Part shown: in pieces, positions 25,156 to 33,447 of the stretch | Layout: every line of letters starts with the position of its first letter | Numbering within the stretch: position 1 is the stretch's first letter | Origin: PALSA-610 sp038239145 | GTDB taxonomy: Bacteria; Actinomycetota; Acidimicrobiia; IMCC26256; PALSA-610 | DNA length: 64,000 nucleotides | Reading direction: 5' to 3' | NCBI GenBank assembly: GCA_038239145.1 | Contig: JBBSFB010000010.1 | Location: forward strand, 1 to 64,000 | Notes under the pieces: model-generated | The model's database searches: none | What the model was told of the DNA's origin: nothing | What the model saw: only the letters and a program-made list of their open reading frames with translations | Translations under genes and position numbers: made by a program

Positions 25156-26316
25156 CTACAGGCGCTCGATGATGGTGGCGTTGGCCATGCCGCCGCCCTC
25201 GCACATCGTCTGGAGGCCGAAGCGACCGCCAGTGCGCTCGAGCTCGTTGAGCAGCGTCGTCATCAGCCGAGTGCCGGATGCGCCGAGGGGGTGACCGAGG
25301 GCGATGGCGCCGCCGTTCACGTTCACCTTCGACATGTCGGGGTGGTGCTCTTTCTCCCACGACAGCACGACCGGCGCGAACGCCTCGTTGATCTCGATGA
25401 GGTCCATCTGGTCGAGCGTCATCTTCGCCCGCTCGAGCACCTTCGACGTCGCCGGGATCGGACCGGTAAGCATCAGCACCGGGTCGACGCCGGCCAGCGC
25501 GAAGGTGTGGAAACGAGCACGAGGCTTGAGGCCGAGTTGGTTCGCCTTTTCTTCGCTCATGATCAACACCGCGGCGGCGCCGTCGGTGATCTGCGACGAG
25601 TTCGCCGCGGTGACGACGCCGTCGGGCTTGAACGCAGGCTTCAGCTTGGCCAGCGTCTCCATCGACGAGTCGGGCCGGATGCCCTCGTCCTGGTTCACCA
25701 GTACATCGCCGGACTCGCCCGTGACGGTGATCGGGAGGATCTCCTTGTCGAACCGGCCCTCCTCACGTGCCCGCGCGGCGCGGCGGTGCGACTCGACCGA
25801 GAACCGGTCGTTGTCTTCGCGGGAGATTCCCCACTTCTCCGCGATGAGCTCGGCAGAGATGCCCTGGGGCACCAGGTTGGGGTAGCGACCCGTCATCATC
25901 GGTCCGAACGGGAACCCGTACTTGCCGTCGGCCACCGACGCGCCCATGGGTACGCGGGTCATGCTCTCGACTCCGGCCGCGATCACGACGTCGTACGCGC
26001 CGGCGATGACGCCTTGGGCCGCGAAGTGTGCGGCCTGCTGCGATGATCCGCACTGCCGATCGATCGTCGTACCGACCGTGGTCTCCGGGAAGCCCGCCGC
26101 GAGCGCCGCATTCCGGCCGACGTTGATGCCCTGCTCTCCGACCTGCATGACGCAACCCATGATCACGTCCTCGACCAGCGCCGGATCGACACCGTTGCGC
26201 TCGACGATCGACTGCAGCACGTGGGCGACCAGGTCGACGGGGTGAACGTCCTTCAGCTCACCGTTCCGGCGTCCGAGCGGGGTGCGAAGGGCATCGACGA
26301 TGACAGCGGTCGGCAT
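25156..26316 (-). CDS. Acetyl-CoA C-acyltransferase (thiolase)
   Basis: 386 aa. Degradative or condensing thiolase with all catalytic residues: nucleophile Cys in DRQCGSSQQA, His in LGHPLGASG, the EINEAFAPVV loop, and the second Cys in CEGGGMANA. It closes beta-oxidation by cleaving 3-ketoacyl-CoA, or runs in reverse. A GGAGG Shine-Dalgarno lies 6 nt before ATG 26316. A perfect 9-bp-arm palindrome lies upstream at 26369-26390, pointing to control by a fatty-acyl-responsive regulator (inference). Confidence 0.92.
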   Translation of the reverse strand: MPTAVIVDALRTPLGRRNGELKDVHPVDLVAHVLQSIVERNGVDPALVEDVIMGCVMQVGEQGINVGRNAALAAGFPETTVGTTIDRQCGSSQQAAHFAAQGVIAGAYDVVIAAGVESMTRVPMGASVADGKYGFPFGPMMTGRYPNLVPQGISAELIAEKWGISREDNDRFSVESHRRAARAREEGRFDKEILPITVTGESGDVLVNQDEGIRPDSSMETLAKLKPAFKPDGVVTAANSSQITDGAAAVLIMSEEKANQLGLKPRARFHTFALAGVDPVLMLTGPIPATSKVLERAKMTLDQMDLIEINEAFAPVVLSWEKEHHPDMSKVNVNGGAIALGHPLGASGTRLMTTLLNELERTGGRFGLQTMCEGGGMANATIIERL

Positions 26317-26368
26317 GGGAGCCTCCAAATGGAATTGGCAGATCGAACGGCAGATCGGGCGGCCTGAG

Positions 26369-26390
26369 AACTTGACCGATGGGTCAAGTT
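26369..26390. promoter_or_regulatory. Perfect palindrome, likely operator in thiolase/phosphatase divergent promoter
   Basis: AACTTGACC at 26369-26377 and GGTCAAGTT at 26382-26390 are exact reverse complements around a GATG spacer. The element lies 53 bp upstream of the thiolase start and 43 bp upstream of the phosphatase start. The geometry suits a TetR- or GntR-type dimer. No regulator gene is adjacent. Confidence 0.65.
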
Positions 26391-26432
26391 TCGCGGCCGT
26401 GAACGTCCCGGTCAAACCCACTCTGGTTCACT

Positions 26433-27050
26433 GTGATTCCCATGTCCGCGCCTCTCCCTCCAGCAGGTCCTGGTCAGCGCCTCCTCGTGCTCCGCCACGG
26501 GCAGTCGACCTGGAACGTGGAAGGACGGTGGCAGGGCTGGCTCGATGCCCCCCTGACCCCCGAGGGCGAGGAGCAAGCCGCGGCCCGCGCCCGGACACTC
26601 GCCCACGAGAGCTTCGCGCCGCGGGTCATCTACACCTCCGACCTCCAACGCGCCGTCCGCACCGCCGAGATCATCGCCGCCCACGTGGAGTCACCCCTCA
26701 TCACCGACGCCGTCTTCCGGGAACGTAACGGCGGTGAGTGGCAGGGCCTCACCGGCGCGGAGATCGACGAGCACTGGCCCGGCATGCGCGCCGCGTGGCG
26801 GCGCGGAGAGCTGGCCGCGCCGCCCGGCGGAGAAGAGACCGTCGACGTCCTCGCCCGCTTCGACGAAGGCCTGACGCGGGTGCTCGCGCATACGGGCACG
26901 GGTATCGCGTGCATCGTCACCCATCACGGCATGCTGCGCATCGTCGCGTCCCGCGCCGGCGCCGACGTGCACACGTTGATCCCGAACCTCGGCGGATTCT
27001 GGTTCGATGTGCTCGACGGGACGTTGAAGAATCCTGAGCTCGCGCAATGA
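26433..27050 (+). CDS. Histidine phosphatase family protein (phosphoglycerate-mutase-like)
   Basis: 205 aa. The RHG motif LRHGQSTWNVEGRWQGWLDAPLT near residue 20, the ERNGGEWQG glutamate region and the second histidine in VTHHGMLR define the 2H phosphatase fold. The substrate is not evident; cobalamin/alpha-ribazole phosphatases, sugar phosphatases and acid phosphatases share this pattern. GTG 26433 or ATG 26442 may start it. Its last four bases overlap the PEBP gene start. Confidence 0.85.
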   Translation: MIPMSAPLPPAGPGQRLLVLRHGQSTWNVEGRWQGWLDAPLTPEGEEQAAARARTLAHESFAPRVIYTSDLQRAVRTAEIIAAHVESPLITDAVFRERNGGEWQGLTGAEIDEHWPGMRAAWRRGELAAPPGGEETVDVLARFDEGLTRVLAHTGTGIACIVTHHGMLRIVASRAGADVHTLIPNLGGFWFDVLDGTLKNPELAQ

Positions 27051-27652
27051 CGGCGAACTCTTCGCCGACGACGCGCGCCCTCACGGTCGTCACGCTGATC
27101 GCGCTCGGCGTCGGCGGTTTGGCCGCATGCAGTGCGAGCACGTCGAAACGAGCGAGCACCCTCGACGCGATCAAGGTCCCTGACCGGATCGAGGTGACGA
27201 GTCCGGCGTTCACGGACGGGAGCGCGATACCACGCGCGAACACATGCGACGGACCGGGCACCGCCCCGACGATCCGCTGGGGTCCGATACCCGCGACCAC
27301 GAAGATGGTCGCAGTGGTCGTCGACGATCCCGACGCCAGTGGGGGCGACTTCGTGCACTGGCTCGTGGTCGGGTTGAAACCGGCCGCTGGAAGCGTCCCG
27401 GACCGTACGGCCAACGTGAGTGAGCTCGACAACACCGGCGGAACCAGGGGCTGGACGGCTCCGTGCCCTCCCGCCGGAAGCGTTCACCACTACCACTTCA
27501 CGGTTTACGCGCTGAACGACTATGTCTGCGCCGACAACAGCGACGGGTCGACCGGGCCCGACTGCTCGCCGCCCGCCGCGAGCGAGGCCCTCGGTCAGAT
27601 CGCGGGCGCCGCGATCGCGAAGGGCGTCCTGACCGGCACCTACAAGCGCTGA
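27047..27652 (+). CDS. YbhB/YbcL-type PEBP (Raf-kinase-inhibitor-like) lipoprotein
   Basis: 201 aa. Signal peptide with lipobox GLAAC near residue 28, so membrane-anchored outside. The PEBP fold shows VVVDDPDASGGDFVHWLVVGL, the ligand-pocket DPDA and HW residues, and GSVHHYHFTVYAL. The biological ligand of bacterial PEBPs is unknown. ATGA overlap with the histidine phosphatase indicates cotranscription. Confidence 0.87.
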   Translation: MTANSSPTTRALTVVTLIALGVGGLAACSASTSKRASTLDAIKVPDRIEVTSPAFTDGSAIPRANTCDGPGTAPTIRWGPIPATTKMVAVVVDDPDASGGDFVHWLVVGLKPAAGSVPDRTANVSELDNTGGTRGWTAPCPPAGSVHHYHFTVYALNDYVCADNSDGSTGPDCSPPAASEALGQIAGAAIAKGVLTGTYKR

Positions 27653-27715
27653 TACGAAGGCGGTCGCCCTCGGCTCGCCCGTGTTTGGCGCAGGCGCCGC
27701 GTAGTCTACGGACCG

Positions 27716-29137
27716 ATGACGGCACCGAAGAAGCGCAGCCCCAAGGGCGGCACTTCCACCTCCAATTTCGGTGTCGGCAAGCGCGAGAGTCACGACGCCT
27801 CTGCGTTCTACGAGCGGTTCGAAGCGCCTACCGTCTCCGGCGACGACACGGTTCCGGATCCGTACGAGATCGCCGACCCGTTCGTCGAAGCCGACGCGCG
27901 CCACATGGACTCGGTGCTCGACAACTCCGTCGCACTCGTCGTCACGTCGCCGCCGTACTTCGCGGGGAAGCAGTACGAGGAAGAGCTCGAGCGCGAGGGC
28001 ATCCCCGCGTCGTACCTCGAGTACCTCGACATGCTGCGCCAGGTGTTCGCCGAGTGCGTGGGCAAGCTGGAGCCGGGCGGACGCATCGCCGTGAACGTCG
28101 CGAATCTCGGCCGCAAGCCGTACCGCAGCCTCTCCGCCGACGTGATCCGCATCCTGCAGGACGATCTCAAGTTGCTGCTCCGGGGCGAGGTCATCTGGCG
28201 CAAGGGCGAGGGCGCGGCGGGCAACTGCGCGTGGGGATCCTTCCGCCTCGCTGCGAACCCGGTCGTGCGCGACATCACCGAGCGCGTGATCATCGCGAGC
28301 AAGGGTCGATTCGATCGGGCCAAGGCCCGCCCGGAACGTGAGCGCTCCGGCCTGCCGTCGGAGAGCACCATCGACGCCGACGAATTCATGGCCGCAACCC
28401 TCGACGTCTGGGACATCCCGCCCGAGAGCGCCCGGCGCGTGTCGCACCCCGCGCCGTTCCCGCTCGAGCTGCCCGAGCGCCTCATCCGGCTCTACACCTA
28501 CGCCGGTGACCTCGTGCTCGATCCCTTCATGGGCTCCGGATCCACGCTCGTCGCCGCGTCGCGACTCGGCCGCCGATTCGTCGGCTACGACCTCGATCCC
28601 ACCTACGTCGACATCGCGCGACTGCGGGTGCGCGACGAGGGCGAGACCGCCGCAGCCACTCTCGTAGAGAACGAGACCCCGGAGCCCGAGCCGGCCGCCG
28701 ACAGCATCGACTTCCAAGCGCGTGCGTCTCGTGAAGGCAAGGCCGCCCAGGCTCTCGCCGCGGAGCTGTTGAAAGAGACCGGGTTCACGATCGTCGCGAA
28801 GAACCAACGCGTGCGTGGCACCGGAGTGGTGATCAACTTCATCGCTACCGACGCGGCCGGCGTCGAGTGGTATTTCGACGTGTCGGGCGCGTTCACCAGC
28901 ACCCGCGGCGGGCTGCTCCGCACCGACACGGTGTGGAAGTCGCTCGGCCGCGCGCACGTGCTCGCCCAGAACGTCGAGGGACGGATCGTGTTCCTCACGT
29001 CGCACCTTCCCCGCAAGGGCAGCGAGGGCGACGTTGCGCTGCGCAAGTCCGAAGACGTCGTGTTCGACGTCATTGAGATGCGGTCGTCGGCGGGCTACGA
29101 AAAGCTGCGCAAGTACGCCGCGGGCGGCCAGACGTAG
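27716..29137 (+). CDS. DNA methyltransferase (beta-class, permuted) with extra C-terminal domain
   Basis: 473 aa. The catalytic motif TSPPYF near residue 79 comes before the SAM-binding motif LDPFMGSGSTLVAA near residue 268, the permuted order of beta-class N4-cytosine/N6-adenine methyltransferases. SPPY favours N4-cytosine, but adenine is possible. After residue 330 an extra domain (GKAAQALAAELLKETGFTIV, VINFIATDAAGVEWYFDVSG, DTVWKSLGRAHVL) has a pattern compatible with a PD-(D/E)XK-like fold. Its canonical lysine is not obvious, so it may be a DNA-recognition or inactive nuclease domain. TAGTCT at 27702-27707 is 8 nt before the ATG. The stop overlaps the next start by one base. Confidence 0.88.
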   Translation: MTAPKKRSPKGGTSTSNFGVGKRESHDASAFYERFEAPTVSGDDTVPDPYEIADPFVEADARHMDSVLDNSVALVVTSPPYFAGKQYEEELEREGIPASYLEYLDMLRQVFAECVGKLEPGGRIAVNVANLGRKPYRSLSADVIRILQDDLKLLLRGEVIWRKGEGAAGNCAWGSFRLAANPVVRDITERVIIASKGRFDRAKARPERERSGLPSESTIDADEFMAATLDVWDIPPESARRVSHPAPFPLELPERLIRLYTYAGDLVLDPFMGSGSTLVAASRLGRRFVGYDLDPTYVDIARLRVRDEGETAAATLVENETPEPEPAADSIDFQARASREGKAAQALAAELLKETGFTIVAKNQRVRGTGVVINFIATDAAGVEWYFDVSGAFTSTRGGLLRTDTVWKSLGRAHVLAQNVEGRIVFLTSHLPRKGSEGDVALRKSEDVVFDVIEMRSSAGYEKLRKYAAGGQT

Positions 29138-30138
29138 TGGCCGATCTCCGGACGACGATCACCGAGGTCGTCACCGGGTTGGGAATGCTCGGCTTCGACG
29201 ACGTCGAGAGCGCACTCGTTGCCGCGCCGGCCGCGCTCGTCAATGTCACCGCCGACGACTACGAGCTGCTACTTCGCGCGTGGAAGGAGCGGCGGCATCC
29301 CGATGTGTTCACCGCCGCACTGATGAACGGTCGCGCGTTCCTCGCCGCGCGCGACGGCCTGCGCGATCGCGTTCCGATCGTCGTCGAATGGAAAGGCGCG
29401 CATCGGTCGCCCGGTGACGAGGTCGTGCCCGCCGACCTGCGCGTCGACCACGTCTACCTGGTCAGCTGTAAGTACCTCTCGAAGATCGTCGTGAACGCGT
29501 CGCCGCACCACCTGTTCGATCGGCGCCTCGCGGGTGGCCACGGTCGGCGCGGCGCCGACTGGTTCGGCGAGGTCGCTCCGAGCGAACACGCCGCCCTGTA
29601 CTCCAGGGTGCGGACCGCCTTCGCGCCCGGCCACGATCTCCCGGAGGTCGTCGACACCCTCGACGCCCCGGGTCGGCGCGACCTCGGTCATCGGCTTCGC
29701 GACGGGTGGCCCCCCGGAGCGTTGGGGAACTACGAGAGGATGGTCGCCCGAGTCGCCGACGAATCGGCTCGGCGGTGGCGCGACGCGATCGGAAACGACG
29801 CGGAATCCATGCTCTGGCGACTGCTCCGGATCGGCAGCGCGCCCTACTTCGTGCTCGGAGCGGCGGCCAACGGGTTCCTGCGGCTGCGGATCGCGACACC
29901 CTGGGATTGGCGTCTGCACTTCGAACTGCGTTCGTTCGACATCGAGCCGCGTCGCGGCGGCCAGCCCATGGTGACGTGGCGCGCGATCGTGCGGGAACGC
30001 GACACGCGCGCGGAGCGGACCGTACAGGGTCACGTCGAGGTGCGCTGGAGTCACGGTCGCTTCTCCGGTCCGCCCGAAGCCAAGGTGTACCTCGACACTC
30101 CGCACGCGTCGGTCCCGGGCTACTTCCCGCTGATCTGA
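29137..30138 (+). CDS. Unknown protein coupled to the methyltransferase; possible restriction nuclease
   Basis: 333 aa, no named family recognised. The GTG at 29137 shares its first base with the methyltransferase stop, so the two are coupled. The central region has VVEWKGAH (E84-W-K86), then D100 and D104 in DLRVDHVYLVSCKYLSK (K112), then NASPHHLF. Strand-borne acidic residues followed by x-K resemble a PD-(D/E)XK nuclease core. The C-terminal third looks like a beta-rich domain (LRLRIATPWDWRLHFELRSFDIE). No membrane segment or signal is seen. A restriction enzyme or an accessory of the methyltransferase is inferred from motif and context only. Confidence 0.6.
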   Translation: MADLRTTITEVVTGLGMLGFDDVESALVAAPAALVNVTADDYELLLRAWKERRHPDVFTAALMNGRAFLAARDGLRDRVPIVVEWKGAHRSPGDEVVPADLRVDHVYLVSCKYLSKIVVNASPHHLFDRRLAGGHGRRGADWFGEVAPSEHAALYSRVRTAFAPGHDLPEVVDTLDAPGRRDLGHRLRDGWPPGALGNYERMVARVADESARRWRDAIGNDAESMLWRLLRIGSAPYFVLGAAANGFLRLRIATPWDWRLHFELRSFDIEPRRGGQPMVTWRAIVRERDTRAERTVQGHVEVRWSHGRFSGPPEAKVYLDTPHASVPGYFPLI

Positions 30139-30767
30139 TCGACGGTGTAGAGGTCGTTGTCGATACCAACGAGGCTGCGCAATGCGCTCGTGAGCGAGCG
30201 CTCGTCGGTCGCGCTCCCGGCGGGGAGCGCGACTCCCGGCCGCACCGCGACACCGACGCGTTGCCCGGCGACGATGAGCACGACCGTGGCGACGAGCGCG
30301 ATCAGCCCTCCCGCGCCGAAGCCGTAGCCGCCGTGCACATCGAGCGCACGGTGCACGACGAGGAAGGCCGACGCTGCAACCAGGACGAGCCCGCGACCGA
30401 TCTCGCGCCCGCCCGCAGCCGTCCGGCCGAGCCGGCCGAAGCACGCACAAGGAACGCTCCGCTGCACCGCACGGGTGAGGGCAACGAGGAAACCCGCGCA
30501 CGCGACGAACAACGCGCACGCGAACACGAAGCCTGTCGTCCCCCGGAAACCGACGACCCCGGCCGCGACGATCGCCTCGTACGCCGCGATCACGAGCCCG
30601 ATGCAGATCGCACGCCGGCGCCGGCCGACGAGGCGCGGCTCGAGTCGCTCCAGCGTGAGCGCGACGACACGCGGCCGCTGGAACTTGCGGATGGCAGCGG
30701 TCTCCACGATGAGACCCAGCGCGAGCGCCGTACCGGCGTCGATCTGCGACCAGACGGATGCACTCAT
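30120..30767 (-). CDS. MauE/DoxX-like membrane protein
   Basis: 215 aa with four or more membrane helices. The CACFGRLG motif about two-thirds in is typical of MauE-type proteins, which supply or accept electrons for periplasmic disulfide chemistry. ATG 30767 was chosen because upstream residues are shadow-like. The 3' end overlaps the methyltransferase-linked gene on the other strand by 19 bp. Confidence 0.7.
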   Translation of the reverse strand: MSASVWSQIDAGTALALGLIVETAAIRKFQRPRVVALTLERLEPRLVGRRRRAICIGLVIAAYEAIVAAGVVGFRGTTGFVFACALFVACAGFLVALTRAVQRSVPCACFGRLGRTAAGGREIGRGLVLVAASAFLVVHRALDVHGGYGFGAGGLIALVATVVLIVAGQRVGVAVRPGVALPAGSATDERSLTSALRSLVGIDNDLYTVDQISGK

Positions 30768-31033
30768 CGTGCACCGAGTCTGCCCTACGCGCGGACCACC
30801 GCTGTCCCTACTGCGCGTCGTGGAGCACCGGGACGGCGCGCAGTCGGGAACGACGAGCGACAGCCGCAGCATCGCGGCCAAAGGGGAGCGGGCGACGCGA
30901 GACCCGGTCGATCGACCATATCGTCGCGGTGGCCAACACCGCGAGTCCGACGATCCAGGTGATGACGCCGGTGGGCCGGGCGAATCGTCCGGCCCACCGA
31001 CGTCACGCGTCGTCGTTGCACGTCACGCTCGGT

Positions 31034-31972
31034 TCAGTTGAGACCGTTCTGCGTCAAGAAGTCCTTCGCCACTGCGGACGGGTCCTGCTTGTCGTTGAAG
31101 ATCTTCAGCGCCATCCCGTTGTACGCATCCGTCGTGAGCTTGGCGTTGACGGCGTTGATCACGGTGGAGAGCGACGAGCTGTCGACCGACGTCCGCCACA
31201 CGGCGATCGCGTCGTCGGCGGGCTGCAGACCCTTGTCGTCGGTGAGCAACTGGAAGCCGGGATCGATCACGCTGCTACCCGTGAAGAGAAGACCGACTTG
31301 GATGCTGTTGTCCTTCAGCGCGGCGTCGGTGATCGGGCCACCTTCGTCGAGCTTCTTCACCGTCTTGAACTTCAGGTTGTACAGCGACTGCTCGGTGGTA
31401 CCGAGGCAGAGCGGTCGCTGCTGGCATTCCGGCGTTCCGCCGAACACGAGCTGAGGCGCGACCGCGGTCAGGTCCGACAACTTCGACAAGTTGTACTTCG
31501 ACGCCGTTGCCTTCGTCACGTAGAAGCCGTTGACGTCGAGTGCAGTCGACGCGGACGACGCCTTCACGCCGTCGGCGGCGACCTTCGTCTGCAGTTCCGC
31601 ATTCACCGCAGACGCGTCGGCCGTCGGTGAACCCTTGAGGTACGTCAACAACGTGCCCTGGTATTCGCCGTAGAGATCGATCGTGCCCTTCTTCAACGCG
31701 GGGTACGTGACCTCGGTCGCGCCGAGGTTCTTGTACGACACCTTGAAGCCCTTGGCCGCGAGCGCCTGTCCGTACAGCTGCGAGAGCAACTGCGCGCCGG
31801 GGAAATCCTTCTCACCGACGACGATCTTGGTGCCGGCGCTACCGCCGGCCGCCGTTGTCGACGGAGACGACGTCTTACTGCTGCTCCCACACGCGGCGAG
31901 AATCAGCGTCAACGCGACGAGCATTGCGCCCAGCGCGAGGCCGGGGAAACGCGGTCGGGCGTTCCGACGCAT
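31034..31972 (-). CDS. Osmoprotectant ABC transporter substrate-binding lipoprotein (OpuC/ProX type)
   Basis: 312 aa. Signal sequence with lipobox LAAC (LTLILAACGSSS), then a Ser/Thr/Gly linker and the OpuAC-type binding domain (KIVVGEKDFPGAQLLSQLYGQAL, DLYGEYQGTLLTYL). It captures glycine betaine, choline or similar compounds outside the cell for two permeases encoded directly upstream. Last gene of the permease-permease-binding protein operon. Confidence 0.9.
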   Translation of the reverse strand: MRRNARPRFPGLALGAMLVALTLILAACGSSSKTSSPSTTAAGGSAGTKIVVGEKDFPGAQLLSQLYGQALAAKGFKVSYKNLGATEVTYPALKKGTIDLYGEYQGTLLTYLKGSPTADASAVNAELQTKVAADGVKASSASTALDVNGFYVTKATASKYNLSKLSDLTAVAPQLVFGGTPECQQRPLCLGTTEQSLYNLKFKTVKKLDEGGPITDAALKDNSIQVGLLFTGSSVIDPGFQLLTDDKGLQPADDAIAVWRTSVDSSSLSTVINAVNAKLTTDAYNGMALKIFNDKQDPSAVAKDFLTQNGLN

Positions 31973-32011
31973 GGATGTGCTCCTTGTTCTAGGGAAATCG
32001 TCCGCTGCACC

Positions 32012-32758
32012 CTAGGCGGCAGGTGGAACCGTGACCATCACTCGCTGCCGGCGCGTACGACGTTCCCGCAACCCGGGTGAGACGACCGCCCGTTGCACCA
32101 CTGCGAGCGCGAGGTCGGCGACAACCGCAAGTACCGCAACGAGCACCGCGCCGCCGAAGACGGCAACGTTGTCGTTGGTGTTCAGGCCGATGTAGATAGG
32201 GGTCGCAAGCGTGTCGACGCCGGTGAACGAGGCGAGCGTCGCCGTAGCAACTATCCCGACCATCGCAGTCCGGATACCGGCCATGATCAATGGCATCGCC
32301 ACCGGTATCTCCACCCGCCGCAGGATCTCGCCCTCTGACAGACCCATTCCTCGCGCTGCGTCGACCAATTCGCCACCGACCTCACGGACACCGATGTAGC
32401 TGTTGGTCAGCATCGGCGGTATCCCGAGCAGTACGAGCGGCACGAACGCGACGAAGGAACCGGTCCAGCCGAATCCGCGCGGGCTCGTGATGCCGAAGAT
32501 CTGCACCGCCAGCACGAGCAGCGCGTAGATCGGGATCGCCCGGCCGACGTTCGCGATGTTGATCGCAAGAGTGCCGCCCACCCCGCGGTGTCCGAGCCAC
32601 GCCCCGATCGGTATCGCGATCGCGGCCGAGACGAGGAGTGAAGAGATCGAGATGCGCACGTGATTGGCGAGGAGATGCGGCACGCCGTCACCGCCGTGCC
32701 ATTGGTCGCCCGCGGTGAGCCAGTGGTACACGCTGACGAGGAAGCTCCAGAAATGCAT
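32012..32758 (-). CDS. Osmoprotectant ABC transporter permease (second)
   Basis: 248 aa with 5-6 membrane helices. The permease signature for ATPase contact reads GGELVDAARGMGLSEGEILRRVEIPVAMPLIMAG (an EAA-like loop). Opens HFWSFLVSVYHWLT and ends in a basic tail. Follows the first permease by 9 nt and precedes the binding protein by about 40 nt, in the classical OpuC order. Confidence 0.9.
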   Translation of the reverse strand: MHFWSFLVSVYHWLTAGDQWHGGDGVPHLLANHVRISISSLLVSAAIAIPIGAWLGHRGVGGTLAINIANVGRAIPIYALLVLAVQIFGITSPRGFGWTGSFVAFVPLVLLGIPPMLTNSYIGVREVGGELVDAARGMGLSEGEILRRVEIPVAMPLIMAGIRTAMVGIVATATLASFTGVDTLATPIYIGLNTNDNVAVFGGAVLVAVLAVVADLALAVVQRAVVSPGLRERRTRRQRVMVTVPPAA

Positions 32759-32767
32759 GTCGGCGCC

Positions 32768-33445
32768 CTATCGATCCGACCGGCTACGCCACGGGGTGAC
32801 GAGTCGCTCGACCCGCACCAGCAACAGGTCGGCGAAGGTCGCGAGAGCGACCGAGAGCACGATTCCCACCACGAGGGGCGTGTGGAAATCGCGCTGGTAC
32901 CCGTCTTGGATGAAGCGCCCGAGGCCGCCCTGGTCGACGATGAAGGTAATCGTCACCAGCCCGATCGTCGACACGGTCGCGAGCCGGATCCCGGCGACGA
33001 TCGCAGGCAGCGCGAGCGGCAACTCGACCCGCACCAACCGCCGGCGTGGGGTGTAACCCATACCGTCGGCGGCGTCCAACACGTCGACCGGCACGCCTCG
33101 CAAACCTTCGAGCGTGTTCCGGACCAGTATCGCCAGGTTGTACATGGTCAACGCGATCACGGCCGGCACGCGTCCGGTGCCGGTGGTCGGTAACAACAAC
33201 GCCAGCAGGGCGACCGAGGGAATCGTGTAGATCGCGTTCACCACCGGGATGACGACCGCCGCGATCGCGCGGCGGCGCGCCGCGAGGATCGCGAGCGGGA
33301 GGGCGATGATGATGCCGAAAACGACCGCCATTGCCGTGAGCGCAATGTGCTCGCGCAGGTACGCGTAGATCTCGTGTTGGTGGTCGGGGATCCACGCCCA
33401 CCACACCCATGAGTTCGGGCCGTTCGCCAGCAGAGCCGCGAGCAA
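32768..33445 (-). CDS. Osmoprotectant ABC transporter permease (first)
   Basis: 225 aa from TTG 33445; GTG 33406 (VWWAWIPDHQ) is a plausible later start. About five membrane helices and the EAA-like loop VDVLDAADGMGYTPRRRLVRVELPLALPAIVAG. Pairs with the permease downstream. Its start nearly abuts the divergent ATPase start, so the two transcripts must share a very compact promoter region lying inside the coding ends. Confidence 0.88.
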   Translation of the reverse strand: MLAALLANGPNSWVWWAWIPDHQHEIYAYLREHIALTAMAVVFGIIIALPLAILAARRRAIAAVVIPVVNAIYTIPSVALLALLLPTTGTGRVPAVIALTMYNLAILVRNTLEGLRGVPVDVLDAADGMGYTPRRRLVRVELPLALPAIVAGIRLATVSTIGLVTITFIVDQGGLGRFIQDGYQRDFHTPLVVGIVLSVALATFADLLLVRVERLVTPWRSRSDR

Positions 33446-33447
33446 GG

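Noticed and set aside
26924..29005. 693-codon minus-strand frame opposite the PEBP and methyltransferase genes
   Set aside because: Composition is typical of an antisense shadow, and the plus-strand genes have clear catalytic motifs.
30808..30999. Small minus-strand membrane peptide (ITWIVGLAVLATATIWSIDRVSRR)
   Set aside because: The sequence looks like a real membrane helix, but no ATG, GTG or TTG lies in frame after the preceding stop. It may be a relic upstream of the MauE-like gene.
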